Program-made: the position numbers and the translations under genes
Shown here: positions 17,277-25,314 of the stretch, piece after piece
Layout of the letters: every line of letters starts with the position of its first letter
How positions within the stretch are numbered: the first letter of the stretch is position 1
Origin: Rhodospirillales bacterium
Lineage (GTDB): Bacteria; Pseudomonadota; Alphaproteobacteria; Acetobacterales; Acetobacteraceae
DNA length: 64,000 bases
Assembly: GCA_025362815.1 (NCBI GenBank)
Contig: JANYFG010000033.1
Coordinates: 1 to 64,000 of the forward strand
Direction of reading: 5' to 3'
Notes under the pieces: model-generated
Database searches by the model: none
Told to the model about the DNA's origin: nothing
Seen by the model: the letters and a program-made list of their open reading frames with translations, nothing else

Positions 17277-17380
17277 GATCATGAAGCGTTTGGGTTGCTT
17301 CGCCCAAGCGCATAAACATGATCGATAAGACAGAAAGTTAGAGCCGGATGATTTTGTCTACTTTAAATCGTCTGGCTCTA
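17277..17380 (+). repeat. two-hairpin mosaic intergenic repeat, copy B
   Basis: This copy has the same order as copy A: hairpin 1 (AAGCGTTTGGG / CCCAAGCGCAT), linker AACATGATCGATAAGACA, hairpin 2 (AGAGCC / GGCTCT ends). It differs from copy A at scattered positions, including paired changes in hairpin 2, which suggests that the RNA or DNA folding is kept. It ends 57 nt before the gene at 17438. Confidence 0.8.
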
Positions 17381-17437
17381 GAGGCAGGGGGAGGAATTCC
17401 CTTGCATCTGGCCAGGGTTTGTGTTCTTGTTTCGTTC

Positions 17438-18049
17438 ATGATTTCCTCTGCCCTTTCCGATCGTTTCGCGCTCACCACCGGGGCTTTGTGCCGGGCGGTG
17501 GCGGCGAGTTTTGCGCAGGGGGTGATGCGGGCCGCGATGATCGTTCTGGTTTGGGGGCGGGTGCGGCGGACGGAGCGGGCGTTTCTGGCGTTGCTCGCGC
17601 GCGTTCGGTCCGGGCTGCATGGGGGCGGGCGGCATCGGGGCGGGTGTGTGGGGCCGGCTGTGCCCGGCGATCTTGCGTCCGCTTGTGATGACGCGAGCCG
17701 GTGCGCGGCTTTGGCGCCTTCGGGCGGGCGTGCCGGTCGGTTGCCGCTGCGGTTCGGGTGGCTGATGGCGATGATGCCGGGCGAGGCGGCCTGCTTCGGC
17801 TCGCAGCTTCGCACGTTGCTGGCCGAGCCTGAGATGGCGGCGCTGGTGCGCGATGTGGCGCAGGCGCGGCGGATTTTGGGCCCGATGTGCCGGATGCTGG
17901 GGGTTGAGTTACAGGTCTGGCCCGAGCGGGTTGCGGTGCCGCGCAAGGTTGCGCCGCGTGTGCGCACGCCGGTGGATTTCGGACGGATTCCGCTGCCGCG
18001 CGGGGTGTTGGCCGCGGCGAAACGGCAGGGATTCGGCAAACGGTTTTGA
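17438..18049 (+). CDS. conserved-looking hypothetical protein (203 aa)
   Basis: I cannot name a domain. The recognisable part is FGWLMAMMPGEAACFGSQLR followed by LLAEPEMAALVRDVAQARRILGP and a GVELQVWP segment; I recall similar proteins of unknown function in Acetobacteraceae, without being able to verify it. The Pro/Arg-rich C-terminus looks disordered. There is no signal peptide. The ATG at 17438 is the first sensible start after the repeat region; an upstream in-frame reading runs into mosaic copy B and is rejected. Confidence 0.6.
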   Translation: MISSALSDRFALTTGALCRAVAASFAQGVMRAAMIVLVWGRVRRTERAFLALLARVRSGLHGGGRHRGGCVGPAVPGDLASACDDASRCAALAPSGGRAGRLPLRFGWLMAMMPGEAACFGSQLRTLLAEPEMAALVRDVAQARRILGPMCRMLGVELQVWPERVAVPRKVAPRVRTPVDFGRIPLPRGVLAAAKRQGFGKRF

Positions 18050-18119
18050 GGTTCGTCGAAGAGGCATGTCCGTCTCGTTACGATGTGTTATCGTTAGGTG
18101 AGAACAACCTCATTGAATG

Positions 18120-18151
18120 AAGTTTTTTGGTTCTTTTGTTCACAAAAGAGC
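18120..18151 (-). repeat. AT-rich hairpin just past a stop codon, copy 3
   Basis: Thirty bases (18120-18149) are identical to 2831-2860. The stem is 10 bp with one mismatch and a 2-nt loop. It begins 10 nt past the stop of the RND transporter gene, in the same orientation relative to that gene as copy 2. Confidence 0.65.
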
Positions 18152-18161
18152 ATCTGAATCG

Positions 18162-21100
18162 TCAATCCGCATGCGAGACAAGATCCGGCAGCTCGCGCAC
18201 CATTGCGGCCTTCCGACCCAGAACAAGGCGGATCAGCAGGTTCGAAAGGTCGTCCATGGCGATGTGGAAGGCGGGGACGAAGAGCAGGGACAGGGCGGTG
18301 GAGACGATAAGCCCGCCGATGACGGCGACGGCCATGGGAGCGCGGAATTCACTGCCGTCGCCGAGGCCGAGCGCGCTGGGGAGCATGCCGGCGACCATGG
18401 CGATGGTGGTCATCACGATGGGGCGCGCACGTTTGCGGCCGGCATCGAGGATGGCGGTGACGCGGTCCACGCCGTGGGCACGTTCCACCAGCGCGAAGTC
18501 GATGAGCATGATGGCGTTTTTGGTGACGATACCGAGCAGCATGAGAATGCCGATGACGACGGGCAGCGAAATGGGGTCGCCGGTGAGGACGAGGGCGCCG
18601 ATGACGCCACCGAGGCAGAGCGGCAGGGACAGGAGGATGACCAGCGGCTGGAAGACGCCGCCGAACAGAAGGATGAGCACGGCCAGGACGAGCATGAGGC
18701 CGGCGCCCATCGCCAGCGCGAAGCCGGAGAAGACCTCGGCCATGATCTCGGCGTCGCCGCCATTGACGAGCTTGACGCCGGCGGGGAGGTTTTTGGCCTC
18801 GGCGGAGCCATAGACGCCTTTGAGGGCGTCGCCCAATGCGAGGCTGCGGTCGAGATCGGCGCCGAGCACGACACGACGCCTGCGGTCGTAGCGTTCGATC
18901 GAGGAGGGGCCGCTGCCGGTGGTGACGTCGGCGACCGCTGAGATCGGCACCGCGAGGCCGGCTTGGTTGGTGACGGTGAGCGAGGCGATTTCGAGCGGGT
19001 CGGCGCGCAGCGCTTCGTCCACCTGCACGCGGATGGGGATCAGCCGGTCGGCGATGCGCAGCTTGGCGAGGTTGGCCGGGATGTCGCCGATGGTGGCGAC
19101 GCGGACGGCCTGGGAGATGGCGTCGGTGGAGATGCCGAGGCGGGCGGCTTCCTCGCCGCGCGGGACGATGCGCAGTTCGGGGCGGAGCACGCCGGCGTTG
19201 GCGGCGACGTTGGCAAAGCCGGACATGCGGCGCATGGCGCCTTCGAGGGAGGCGACGCCGCGTTCGAGGGCCACGGGGTCGTCGCCGCTCATGGTGACGG
19301 CGAGTTCGCGTTCGCCGCGCTCGTTCACGTACCAGCCGCGCAGGTCCGCCACGGCGGCGAGTTTGCGGGAGAGTTCGGTTTCGATCTGTTTTTGCGTGCG
19401 GGCGCGGTCGCCGCGCGGCAGCAGGTTCACCTTCATGGTGGCCTTGCGGACCTCGTTGCTCTGGCCGGTGGGCGTGGCGCCGCCCACGACATAGACGGAG
19501 GCGACCTCGGGGATCTGGAGCGCGACCTTGGCGGCTTCGTCGGTTTTGAGGCGGGTGGCGTCGAGATTGGCGCCGGGGGGCAGTTCCAGCCACAGCACGA
19601 TTCGGCTACTGTCCTGCGGGGGCAGGAAGCCGGTGGGCAGCAGCGTGGTGGACGCGATGGACAGCGCGAACAGGATGAGCCCGACCAGCATGGTGCGCTT
19701 GGGGGCCGCGATGGTCATGCGCAGCACGGCCACGTAACGGCGCATCAGCCAGCCGTCGCGTTCGCTGTGGCCGGCATCGCGATGCGGCCTGAGCATGTAG
19801 GCGGCGGCGAGCGGCGTGATGAGCCGGGCGACGAGCAGCGAGACCAGGACGGCGGCGGCGACGGTGAGGCCGAACTGCTTGAAATACTGGCCGGGAATGC
19901 CGCCCATGAAGCTGACCGGCGCGAAGACGGCCACGATCGTGAGTGTGATGGCCACCACCGCGAGGCCGATCTCGTCCGCCGCCTCGATGGCCGCGTCGTA
20001 CGGTTTCTTGCCCATGCGGATGTGGCGGACGATGTTCTCGATCTCGACGATGGCGTCGTCCACCAGGATTCCGGTGACGAGGGTGATGGCCAGCAGGCTG
20101 ATGAAGTTGAGCGAGAAGCCCATGGCCTGCATGGCGGCGAAGGCGGGGATGATGGAGAGCGGGATGGCGATGGCGGCGAGCAGCGTGGCCCGCCAGTCGC
20201 GCAGGAAGATCAGCACCACGATGATGGCGAGCACGGCGCCTTCGATGAGCGAGTGCATGGCGGACAGATAGCCGCCGCGGCTGATGCGCACGCCGTCGTC
20301 GATCAGGCGGTAGGTGACATCGGGGTTGGCTTTGGCGATGTCGGCCAGGCGGGCGGTGACGCGGTCGGCCACGTCGACCTCGCTGGCGTTCTTGCTGCGG
20401 AAGACGGCGAAGGTGACGACGGGCTGGGCGCCGTCGATGCGGGCGAAGCCGAGGGGCTCCTCATAGGAATCGGTGACCGCTCCGAGGTCGGACAGGGTGG
20501 TTTCGCGGCCGCCGGGGAGTGCAATGCGGGTGGCGCGAAGCTGGTCGACGGTGGTGGCGCCGCCGAGGGTGCGGATGGTCTGTTGCTGGCCGCCGAGGTC
20601 GCCGCGGCCGCCGGCGAGGTCCACCGATGTGGCGCGGAGCTGGGTGTTGACGTCGGACGCCGAGATGCCGAGGCCGGCGAGGCGGGCGGGATCGAGGCTC
20701 ACGCGGATTTCGCGGGTGACGCCGCCGATGCGACGGACCTGGCCCACGCCGGCCAGGCCCTGGACGCCGCGGATGGTGGTGTCGTCGACGAACCAGGACA
20801 GGGCTTCGAGTGTTTTGCCGGGGGCGGAGACGGCGTAGGTGAGGATGGCCTGGCCCACGACGTCGATCCGTTCGATGACGGGGTCGTCGATGGTGCGGGG
20901 CAGGTCGGCGCGGATCTTGGCCACCGCGTCCTTCACGTCGTTCAGCGCGCGGTCGGTGCTGATTTCGAGGCGCAGTTCGACGGAGGTGACGGAGACGCCG
21001 TCGGTGACGGTGGAGGTGACGTGTTTCACGCCGGTGACGGCGGCCACGCTGTCCTCGATCTTTTTGGTGACCTGGGCTTCGAGCTCGGACGGGGCCGCGC

Positions 21101-21263
21101 CGCTTTGGGTGACGGTGACGGCGATGATCGGGATGTCCACGCTGGGGGCGTTGGTGATGGGGATCATCTTGAAGGCGACGAGGCCGAGCGCGGTGAGGAC
21201 GGCGAAGAGCACGAGGGCGGGGGTGGGGTTGCGGACCGAGGCGCCGGAGATTTTGAAGGCCAT
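18162..21263 (-). CDS. RND-family efflux transporter, inner-membrane pump
   Basis: The 1033-residue protein has the AcrB/MexB (HAE1) layout: one N-terminal membrane helix (PALVLFAVLTALGLVAF), a large periplasmic domain, five helices, a second periplasmic domain and five or six more helices. The proton-relay aspartates are present in the VDDAIVEIENIVRH segment of TM4. It exports hydrophobic compounds using the proton gradient. The start at 21263 (MAFKISGASVRNP) matches the family. The adaptor gene ends 10 nt upstream, making one operon with the TetR gene. No outer-membrane channel gene is in the cluster. Confidence 0.95.
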   Translation of the reverse strand: MAFKISGASVRNPTPALVLFAVLTALGLVAFKMIPITNAPSVDIPIIAVTVTQSGAAPSELEAQVTKKIEDSVAAVTGVKHVTSTVTDGVSVTSVELRLEISTDRALNDVKDAVAKIRADLPRTIDDPVIERIDVVGQAILTYAVSAPGKTLEALSWFVDDTTIRGVQGLAGVGQVRRIGGVTREIRVSLDPARLAGLGISASDVNTQLRATSVDLAGGRGDLGGQQQTIRTLGGATTVDQLRATRIALPGGRETTLSDLGAVTDSYEEPLGFARIDGAQPVVTFAVFRSKNASEVDVADRVTARLADIAKANPDVTYRLIDDGVRISRGGYLSAMHSLIEGAVLAIIVVLIFLRDWRATLLAAIAIPLSIIPAFAAMQAMGFSLNFISLLAITLVTGILVDDAIVEIENIVRHIRMGKKPYDAAIEAADEIGLAVVAITLTIVAVFAPVSFMGGIPGQYFKQFGLTVAAAVLVSLLVARLITPLAAAYMLRPHRDAGHSERDGWLMRRYVAVLRMTIAAPKRTMLVGLILFALSIASTTLLPTGFLPPQDSSRIVLWLELPPGANLDATRLKTDEAAKVALQIPEVASVYVVGGATPTGQSNEVRKATMKVNLLPRGDRARTQKQIETELSRKLAAVADLRGWYVNERGERELAVTMSGDDPVALERGVASLEGAMRRMSGFANVAANAGVLRPELRIVPRGEEAARLGISTDAISQAVRVATIGDIPANLAKLRIADRLIPIRVQVDEALRADPLEIASLTVTNQAGLAVPISAVADVTTGSGPSSIERYDRRRRVVLGADLDRSLALGDALKGVYGSAEAKNLPAGVKLVNGGDAEIMAEVFSGFALAMGAGLMLVLAVLILLFGGVFQPLVILLSLPLCLGGVIGALVLTGDPISLPVVIGILMLLGIVTKNAIMLIDFALVERAHGVDRVTAILDAGRKRARPIVMTTIAMVAGMLPSALGLGDGSEFRAPMAVAVIGGLIVSTALSLLFVPAFHIAMDDLSNLLIRLVLGRKAAMVRELPDLVSHAD

Positions 21264-21273
21264 GCGCGGGGTC

Positions 21274-22434
21274 CTACGGGTTTTGGGCGATGGCGGTGAC
21301 GCGGTCGCCATGGCGCACGAAGGTGCCGGAGATGGCGATCACCTGCTCGCCCGCGGCGATGCCGTCCTCGATCTGGGCCGATTTTCCGTCGCGCAGGCCC
21401 ACGCGGACGCGGCGGGTGACGACGAGGCCGTTGGCCACGACCTGGATCTCGGCGCCGTCTGGCCTTGTGAGCACGGCGGACAACGGAACGAGGACGCCGC
21501 TGGCGCGGGCGACCTCCACCCGGGCGCGGGCGAAACCGCCGAGGGGGAGGCCTTCGCTGTCGTCAAGCGCGATGCGCACACGGCCGAGGCGGGTGGCGGG
21601 CGAGATCTCTGGCGAGACCAGTCGGACCGTGCCGGCGCGGGGGTCTTTGTAGCCGGTGATCTCGACGCTGGCCCCCTGCCCCGCGCGCAGCCGGGCCAGG
21701 GTGGTTTCGGGCACGGCGGCGTCCAGCTCGAGCGTGGCGTGGGCGACGATGCGAAACAGCGGCTCGCCGGTCATGCCCACCACCGCGCCGAGGCGGGCGC
21801 CACGCCGGCTGATGCGGCCGGCGACGGGGGCGCGGATGTCGGTGCGGGCGAGACGGGCCTCGACCTCGCGGCGTTGGGCGATGGCGAGCGCGCGGTCGGC
21901 CAGCGCGGCGTTGAGCTGGGCCTGGGCGGCGCCGACCTGGGCCAGGGCGACCTGGCTGTTGGCCTCGCGCTGTTCGTAGGTCTCGCGCGATGCGGTGCCG
22001 GTGGAGAGCAGGGAGCGCGAGCGTGTGAGGGACAGGGCGGCCTGCACCTGGGTGGCGCGGCTTTGGGCGATCTGGGCGCGGGCCTGCTCGGCGGACGCGT
22101 CGGCGCGGGCCATCTGGGCATCGAACTGGGCGAGGTTCGCCTCCAGCGTGTCGCGCTGCAGGCGGGCGAGGATTTGGCCTTGGGTGACGATGTCGCCCTC
22201 CTCGACCAGGATCTCGAGGATGGGCTGGCCATCGAGCTGGGTGTTGACCAGCACCTCCTCGCGCGCCACGAGGCTGCCGGTGGCGGCGACGGTTTCCACG
22301 ATTTCGCCGCCGATGGCGGGCACCACGGTGACGGTGGGTGGCGGGGATGTCAGTGTTGGGGGGGCGGCCATGGCGAGCACGGCGAGGCAGGCGAATACGA
22401 GGGCCATCGCCATGGCGCAGGCGGCGCGTTTCAT
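21274..22434 (-). CDS. RND efflux periplasmic adaptor (membrane fusion protein)
   Basis: The 386-residue protein has a signal peptide (to about residue 23, LAMA), split lipoyl halves around VNTQLDGQPILEILVEEGDIV and TDIRAPVAGRISRRGARLG, an alpha-helical hairpin between them (about 100-190) and a beta-barrel. It links the pump to an outer-membrane channel. The ATG overlaps the TetR stop by 4 nt (ATGA), and the RND gene follows after 10 nt. A lipid anchor is not evident. Confidence 0.93.
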   Translation of the reverse strand: MKRAACAMAMALVFACLAVLAMAAPPTLTSPPPTVTVVPAIGGEIVETVAATGSLVAREEVLVNTQLDGQPILEILVEEGDIVTQGQILARLQRDTLEANLAQFDAQMARADASAEQARAQIAQSRATQVQAALSLTRSRSLLSTGTASRETYEQREANSQVALAQVGAAQAQLNAALADRALAIAQRREVEARLARTDIRAPVAGRISRRGARLGAVVGMTGEPLFRIVAHATLELDAAVPETTLARLRAGQGASVEITGYKDPRAGTVRLVSPEISPATRLGRVRIALDDSEGLPLGGFARARVEVARASGVLVPLSAVLTRPDGAEIQVVANGLVVTRRVRVGLRDGKSAQIEDGIAAGEQVIAISGTFVRHGDRVTAIAQNP

Positions 22435-23078
22435 GCGCCGATCTCCACGCCGCCGATCTCGGCGCCACCGATCTGTATACCACCGGGGCGACAGAAGCGT
22501 TCGAGCAGCAGTTTCAAGGCGGCGATCATGCGGGCAACGGCGATTGTGCGGGGGCTGCCGATTTGCACGCACAGCCCGTCGCCCAGCGCCATGATGAGGT
22601 GACAGGCGGCTTCGATGTCCAGCTTCGGGTCGACCACGCCGAGCGCCTGGCCGCGGGTCATCGCCCGGCACAGCGTGGTGCGCACGAAATCGGCGGTTTT
22701 TTCCACGGCCTGCTGCACCTCCGGATTGCGGCCGGCCTCGGCGATGACGTCGAAGGTGAGCATCCCCCCGGTGCCGGTCGTCTGCTGGCTGAGGAACGCC
22801 TCGCCCAGCAGTTGCAGGGCGGCGAGCGGGTCGGCGGCGTGCTCGAGGGGGGCGAACATGCGGGCGTGCTCCTCGCGCTCGGCCTCCACGATCGCCACGA
22901 TGATAGCGGCCTTGCTGGGAAAATAACGATAAAGCGCCCCCGCGCTCATGCCCGCCTCGGCGCAGATATCCTGCATGCTGGCGCCGTGGAACCCGGCGCG
23001 GCCAAAGCAGACCAGCGCCGCCGCGGTGATTCTGGCCTGGCGGGTCTCGGTTTCGCTCAGTCGTGTGGCGTCTGGCAT
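22431..23078 (-). CDS. TetR/AcrR-family repressor of the efflux operon
   Basis: The 215-residue protein has an N-terminal helix-turn-helix (ASMQDICAEAGMSAGALYRYFPSK, about 33-56) and a ligand-binding C-terminal domain. It is the first gene of the TetR-adaptor-RND operon and has a perfect 22-bp palindrome 18 nt upstream, so it very likely represses its own operon until an inducer binds. The last 15 codons are three five-codon repeats (GGIQI-GGAEI-GGVEI) next to the overlapping adaptor start. Confidence 0.92.
   Translation of the reverse strand: MPDATRLSETETRQARITAAALVCFGRAGFHGASMQDICAEAGMSAGALYRYFPSKAAIIVAIVEAEREEHARMFAPLEHAADPLAALQLLGEAFLSQQTTGTGGMLTFDVIAEAGRNPEVQQAVEKTADFVRTTLCRAMTRGQALGVVDPKLDIEAACHLIMALGDGLCVQIGSPRTIAVARMIAALKLLLERFCRPGGIQIGGAEIGGVEIGA
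22437..22481 (-). repeat. 15-bp in-frame tandem repeat at the TetR gene 3' end
   Basis: Three 15-bp units share the core CCGATCT (GCCGATCTCCACGCC, GCCGATCTCGGCGCC, ACCGATCTGTATACC on the plus strand). They encode GGxxI repeats that form the very C-terminus of TetR, ending 3 nt from the adaptor start codon. Confidence 0.8.
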
Positions 23079-23095
23079 CTGGGGCTCGATCGTGC

Positions 23096-23117
23096 TGCGA
23101 ATGAACGTTCATTCGCA
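23096..23117. promoter_or_regulatory. 22-bp perfect palindrome, likely TetR operator
   Basis: The half TGCGAATGAAC is followed directly by its exact complement, centred 28 nt upstream of the TetR start codon. The core GAATGAACGTTCATTC is a common form for AcrR-type repressor sites. The divergent oxidase gene begins 98 nt to the right, so the site might also affect it. Confidence 0.85.
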
Positions 23118-23215
23118 TATGGGGCGCGAGACTTCAATGCAACCCCGTGGCGTGTCGGCGCCTTGGCCGGGGGGCGTGGATCTGACACGGTGGCGGCAAA
23201 ACGAGGGGACGAGAC

Positions 23216-24301
23216 ATGTCGCTGCAGGACCGCTTTCAAACGCTGGATGAGATCGTCCGTGCGGCCCGCCTCAACCTCAACCAGAACCTGTGGGACTATC
23301 TGGTGGGCGCCACCGCCACCGAGACCACGTTGCTGCGCAACCGCCTGGCGCTGGACCGCATCGGGTTTCGTCCGCGTGTGCTGGTGGATGTCTCGCATGT
23401 CGATCCGTCGGCCCGTTTTCTGGGCCACACGATCCGGCTGCCGGTGGCGCTGGCGCCGGTGGGCGGGCTCGATTCCCTGGGCGTCGGCGGCGGGGCCACC
23501 GTGGCACGCGGCGCCGGGTTGGCCGGTGTGCCGTTTTTGCTCAGCTCCGTCACCGAGCTCACGATCGAGAGCGTGGCGGCGTGTTCCAGCGGGCCGAAGA
23601 TCTTCCAGCTCTACATTCGCGGCGACGATGCCTGGATCGACGATCACGTCCACCGCGCCACGGCCGCCGGCTACGATGCTTTCTGCATCACCGTGGACAG
23701 TGCGATCTACAGCAGGCGCGAGCGCGATATCGCCAACCGCTATGCCAAGCCCTGGCGCGCCACCGCTGCGAAGCCGCAATTCCAGGCCGGCTTCGACTGG
23801 GCGGCCCTGACCCGCTTCCGCGCGCGGCATCCGGACGTGAAGCTCATCCTCAAAGGCATCGCCATCGCCGAGGACGCCGTGCGCGCCTGCGACCTCGGCG
23901 TGTGGGGCATCTATGTGTCCAATCATGGCGGCCGCCAGCTCGACCACGGCGAAGGCAGCATCGGCGTGCTGCCCGAGATCAAGGCGGCTGTCGGGGGCCG
24001 CGCCCAGGTGATGGTGGATGGCGGTATCAGCCGGGGCAGCGATGTGGTAAAGGCAGTCGGTCTGGGCGCCGACCTCGTGGGCATCGGCCGGCTTTACTGC
24101 TACGGCTACGCCGCCGCCGGCGCCGAGGGCATCGCCAGGGTGATCGAGTTGCTGGAGATCGAGGTCATCGAATGCCTCGGGCTTCTGGGACTTACGAGCT
24201 TCGAGGGGTTGGACGGCAGCTACCTGCGCCCCGTGGAGGCCGTGGTGCCACCCGGCGTGCACAGCGCCTTTCCCTTGTTGAGGCTACCCCACGGGGGGTG
24301 A
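23216..24301 (+). CDS. FMN-dependent alpha-hydroxy-acid oxidase/dehydrogenase
   Basis: The 361-residue protein is a TIM-barrel flavoenzyme of the L-lactate dehydrogenase / glycolate oxidase / mandelate dehydrogenase family. The signature SNHGGRQLD carries the catalytic histidine and arginine, and the FMN-phosphate loops DGGISRGSD and GADLVGIGR are present. It oxidises an (S)-2-hydroxy acid to the 2-keto acid. A GAGGGGAC ribosome site precedes the ATG. It converges on the hydroxyproline epimerase operon with 8 nt between stops. Substrate unknown; no membrane anchor is seen. Confidence 0.92.
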   Translation: MSLQDRFQTLDEIVRAARLNLNQNLWDYLVGATATETTLLRNRLALDRIGFRPRVLVDVSHVDPSARFLGHTIRLPVALAPVGGLDSLGVGGGATVARGAGLAGVPFLLSSVTELTIESVAACSSGPKIFQLYIRGDDAWIDDHVHRATAAGYDAFCITVDSAIYSRRERDIANRYAKPWRATAAKPQFQAGFDWAALTRFRARHPDVKLILKGIAIAEDAVRACDLGVWGIYVSNHGGRQLDHGEGSIGVLPEIKAAVGGRAQVMVDGGISRGSDVVKAVGLGADLVGIGRLYCYGYAAAGAEGIARVIELLEIEVIECLGLLGLTSFEGLDGSYLRPVEAVVPPGVHSAFPLLRLPHGG

Positions 24302-24309
24302 CGCGCCGA

Positions 24310-25314
24310 TCAGATGACCGAGAAGCCGTGCGCGAGGGGGTCCCGGTCATCGACGAAGATCGTGTTGTAGCCCGTCATTCTCGCCCACCCCTCGATCGAC
24401 GGAACGATGGCCGCCGTATCGCCGATCGACACCGCCGCCTCCACCCGCCCGCGAAACAGCGTGCCGATGATGCTCTCATGCACGAAATCGTCGCCCACCC
24501 GCAGCCGGCCGCGCGCCGCCCATTGCGCCATGCGCGCCGAGGTGCCGGTGCCGCAGGGCGAACGGTCGATGGCCTTGTCGCCGTAGAACACCGCGTTGCG
24601 GGCATGCGCCTCGGGGTGATGCGGGTCGCCGGTCCAGAGCACGTGGCGCAGGCCGGAAATGGCGGGATTGCCGGGGTGGACGAAGTCGCGGTTGCCCGCC
24701 GCCAGGGCCGCGCGCAGCTTCGGGCTCCACGCGATGATGTCGGCGGGGGTCACGGCGTCCAGGCCCGGATAATTCTCCTGCGGCTCCACGATCGCGTAGA
24801 AATTGCCGCCGTAGGCGATATCGACCGACAGCTCGCCGAGCCCTGGGACCGTGACGCGGACATCGGTGTCGTAGAGGAACGACGGCACGTTGGTGATGCG
24901 GACGGAATCGACATACGGTCCATTCTGTTCGAAGCGCGCCACCACCACGCCGGCGGGCGTGTCGATGCGCAGCACGCCGGGCTCGCGGGGGGCCACGAGG
25001 CCGCGCTCGACCGCCATCGTCACCGCGCCGATCGTGCCGTGGCCGCACATCGGCAGGCAGCCGGAAGTCTCGATATAAAGGAAGGCCACGTCGCAATCGG
25101 CCCGCGTCGGCGGGTAGAGGATGACGCCGGACATCATGTCGTGGCCGCGCGGCTCGAAGCACAGCGCGCGGCGCACCCAGTCGAACTCGGCCATGAAATG
25201 CGCGCGTTTCTCCACCATGTCGGCGCCGGCGAGAAGCGGGCCGCCGCCGGATACCAGGCGCACCGGGTTGCCGCAGGTGTGGCCATCGACGCAGAAGAAG
25301 GTATGGGCGGCCAT
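24310..25314 (-). CDS. 4-hydroxyproline 2-epimerase (proline racemase family)
   Basis: The 334-residue protein carries both catalytic cysteines of the family: C90 in PMCGHGTIG and C254 in DRSPCGTGTSA. Having both favours an epimerase over the trans-3-hydroxyproline dehydratases, which have Thr at the first site. It would convert trans-4-hydroxy-L-proline to cis-4-hydroxy-D-proline. It is the last gene of a three-gene operon; its start overlaps the D-amino-acid dehydrogenase stop by one base (TGATG), and that enzyme would oxidise its product. Confidence 0.9.
   Translation of the reverse strand: MAAHTFFCVDGHTCGNPVRLVSGGGPLLAGADMVEKRAHFMAEFDWVRRALCFEPRGHDMMSGVILYPPTRADCDVAFLYIETSGCLPMCGHGTIGAVTMAVERGLVAPREPGVLRIDTPAGVVVARFEQNGPYVDSVRITNVPSFLYDTDVRVTVPGLGELSVDIAYGGNFYAIVEPQENYPGLDAVTPADIIAWSPKLRAALAAGNRDFVHPGNPAISGLRHVLWTGDPHHPEAHARNAVFYGDKAIDRSPCGTGTSARMAQWAARGRLRVGDDFVHESIIGTLFRGRVEAAVSIGDTAAIVPSIEGWARMTGYNTIFVDDRDPLAHGFSVI

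Larger units (their letters stand above)
16930..17437. other. 508-nt gene-free stretch made of mosaic hairpin repeats
   Basis: No convincing gene lies here. From about 17028 to 17380 almost every base belongs to repeat modules: a linker plus variant hairpin (17028-17092), a full two-hairpin element (17093-17197), an 18-bp perfect hairpin (17207-17245) and a second full element (17277-17380). The first 100 nt should hold the promoter of the minus-strand kinase gene; I see no clear -35/-10 pair there. Confidence 0.6.

Noticed and set aside
17028-17380. CRISPR array
   Set aside because: Repeats are imperfect, contain large hairpins, have no equal spacers and no cas genes are near.
17348-17437. 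N-terminal extension of the gene at 17438
   Set aside because: The first 30 codons would lie in mosaic repeat copy B and have no ribosome site.
16930-17437. Insertion sequence or transposase
   Set aside because: No transposase reading frame, no terminal inverted repeats and no target duplication found in this stretch.
18963-21299. A 778-residue plus-strand open frame rich in Gly and Asp
   Set aside because: It is the antisense shadow of the RND pump; composition is biased and no domain is seen.
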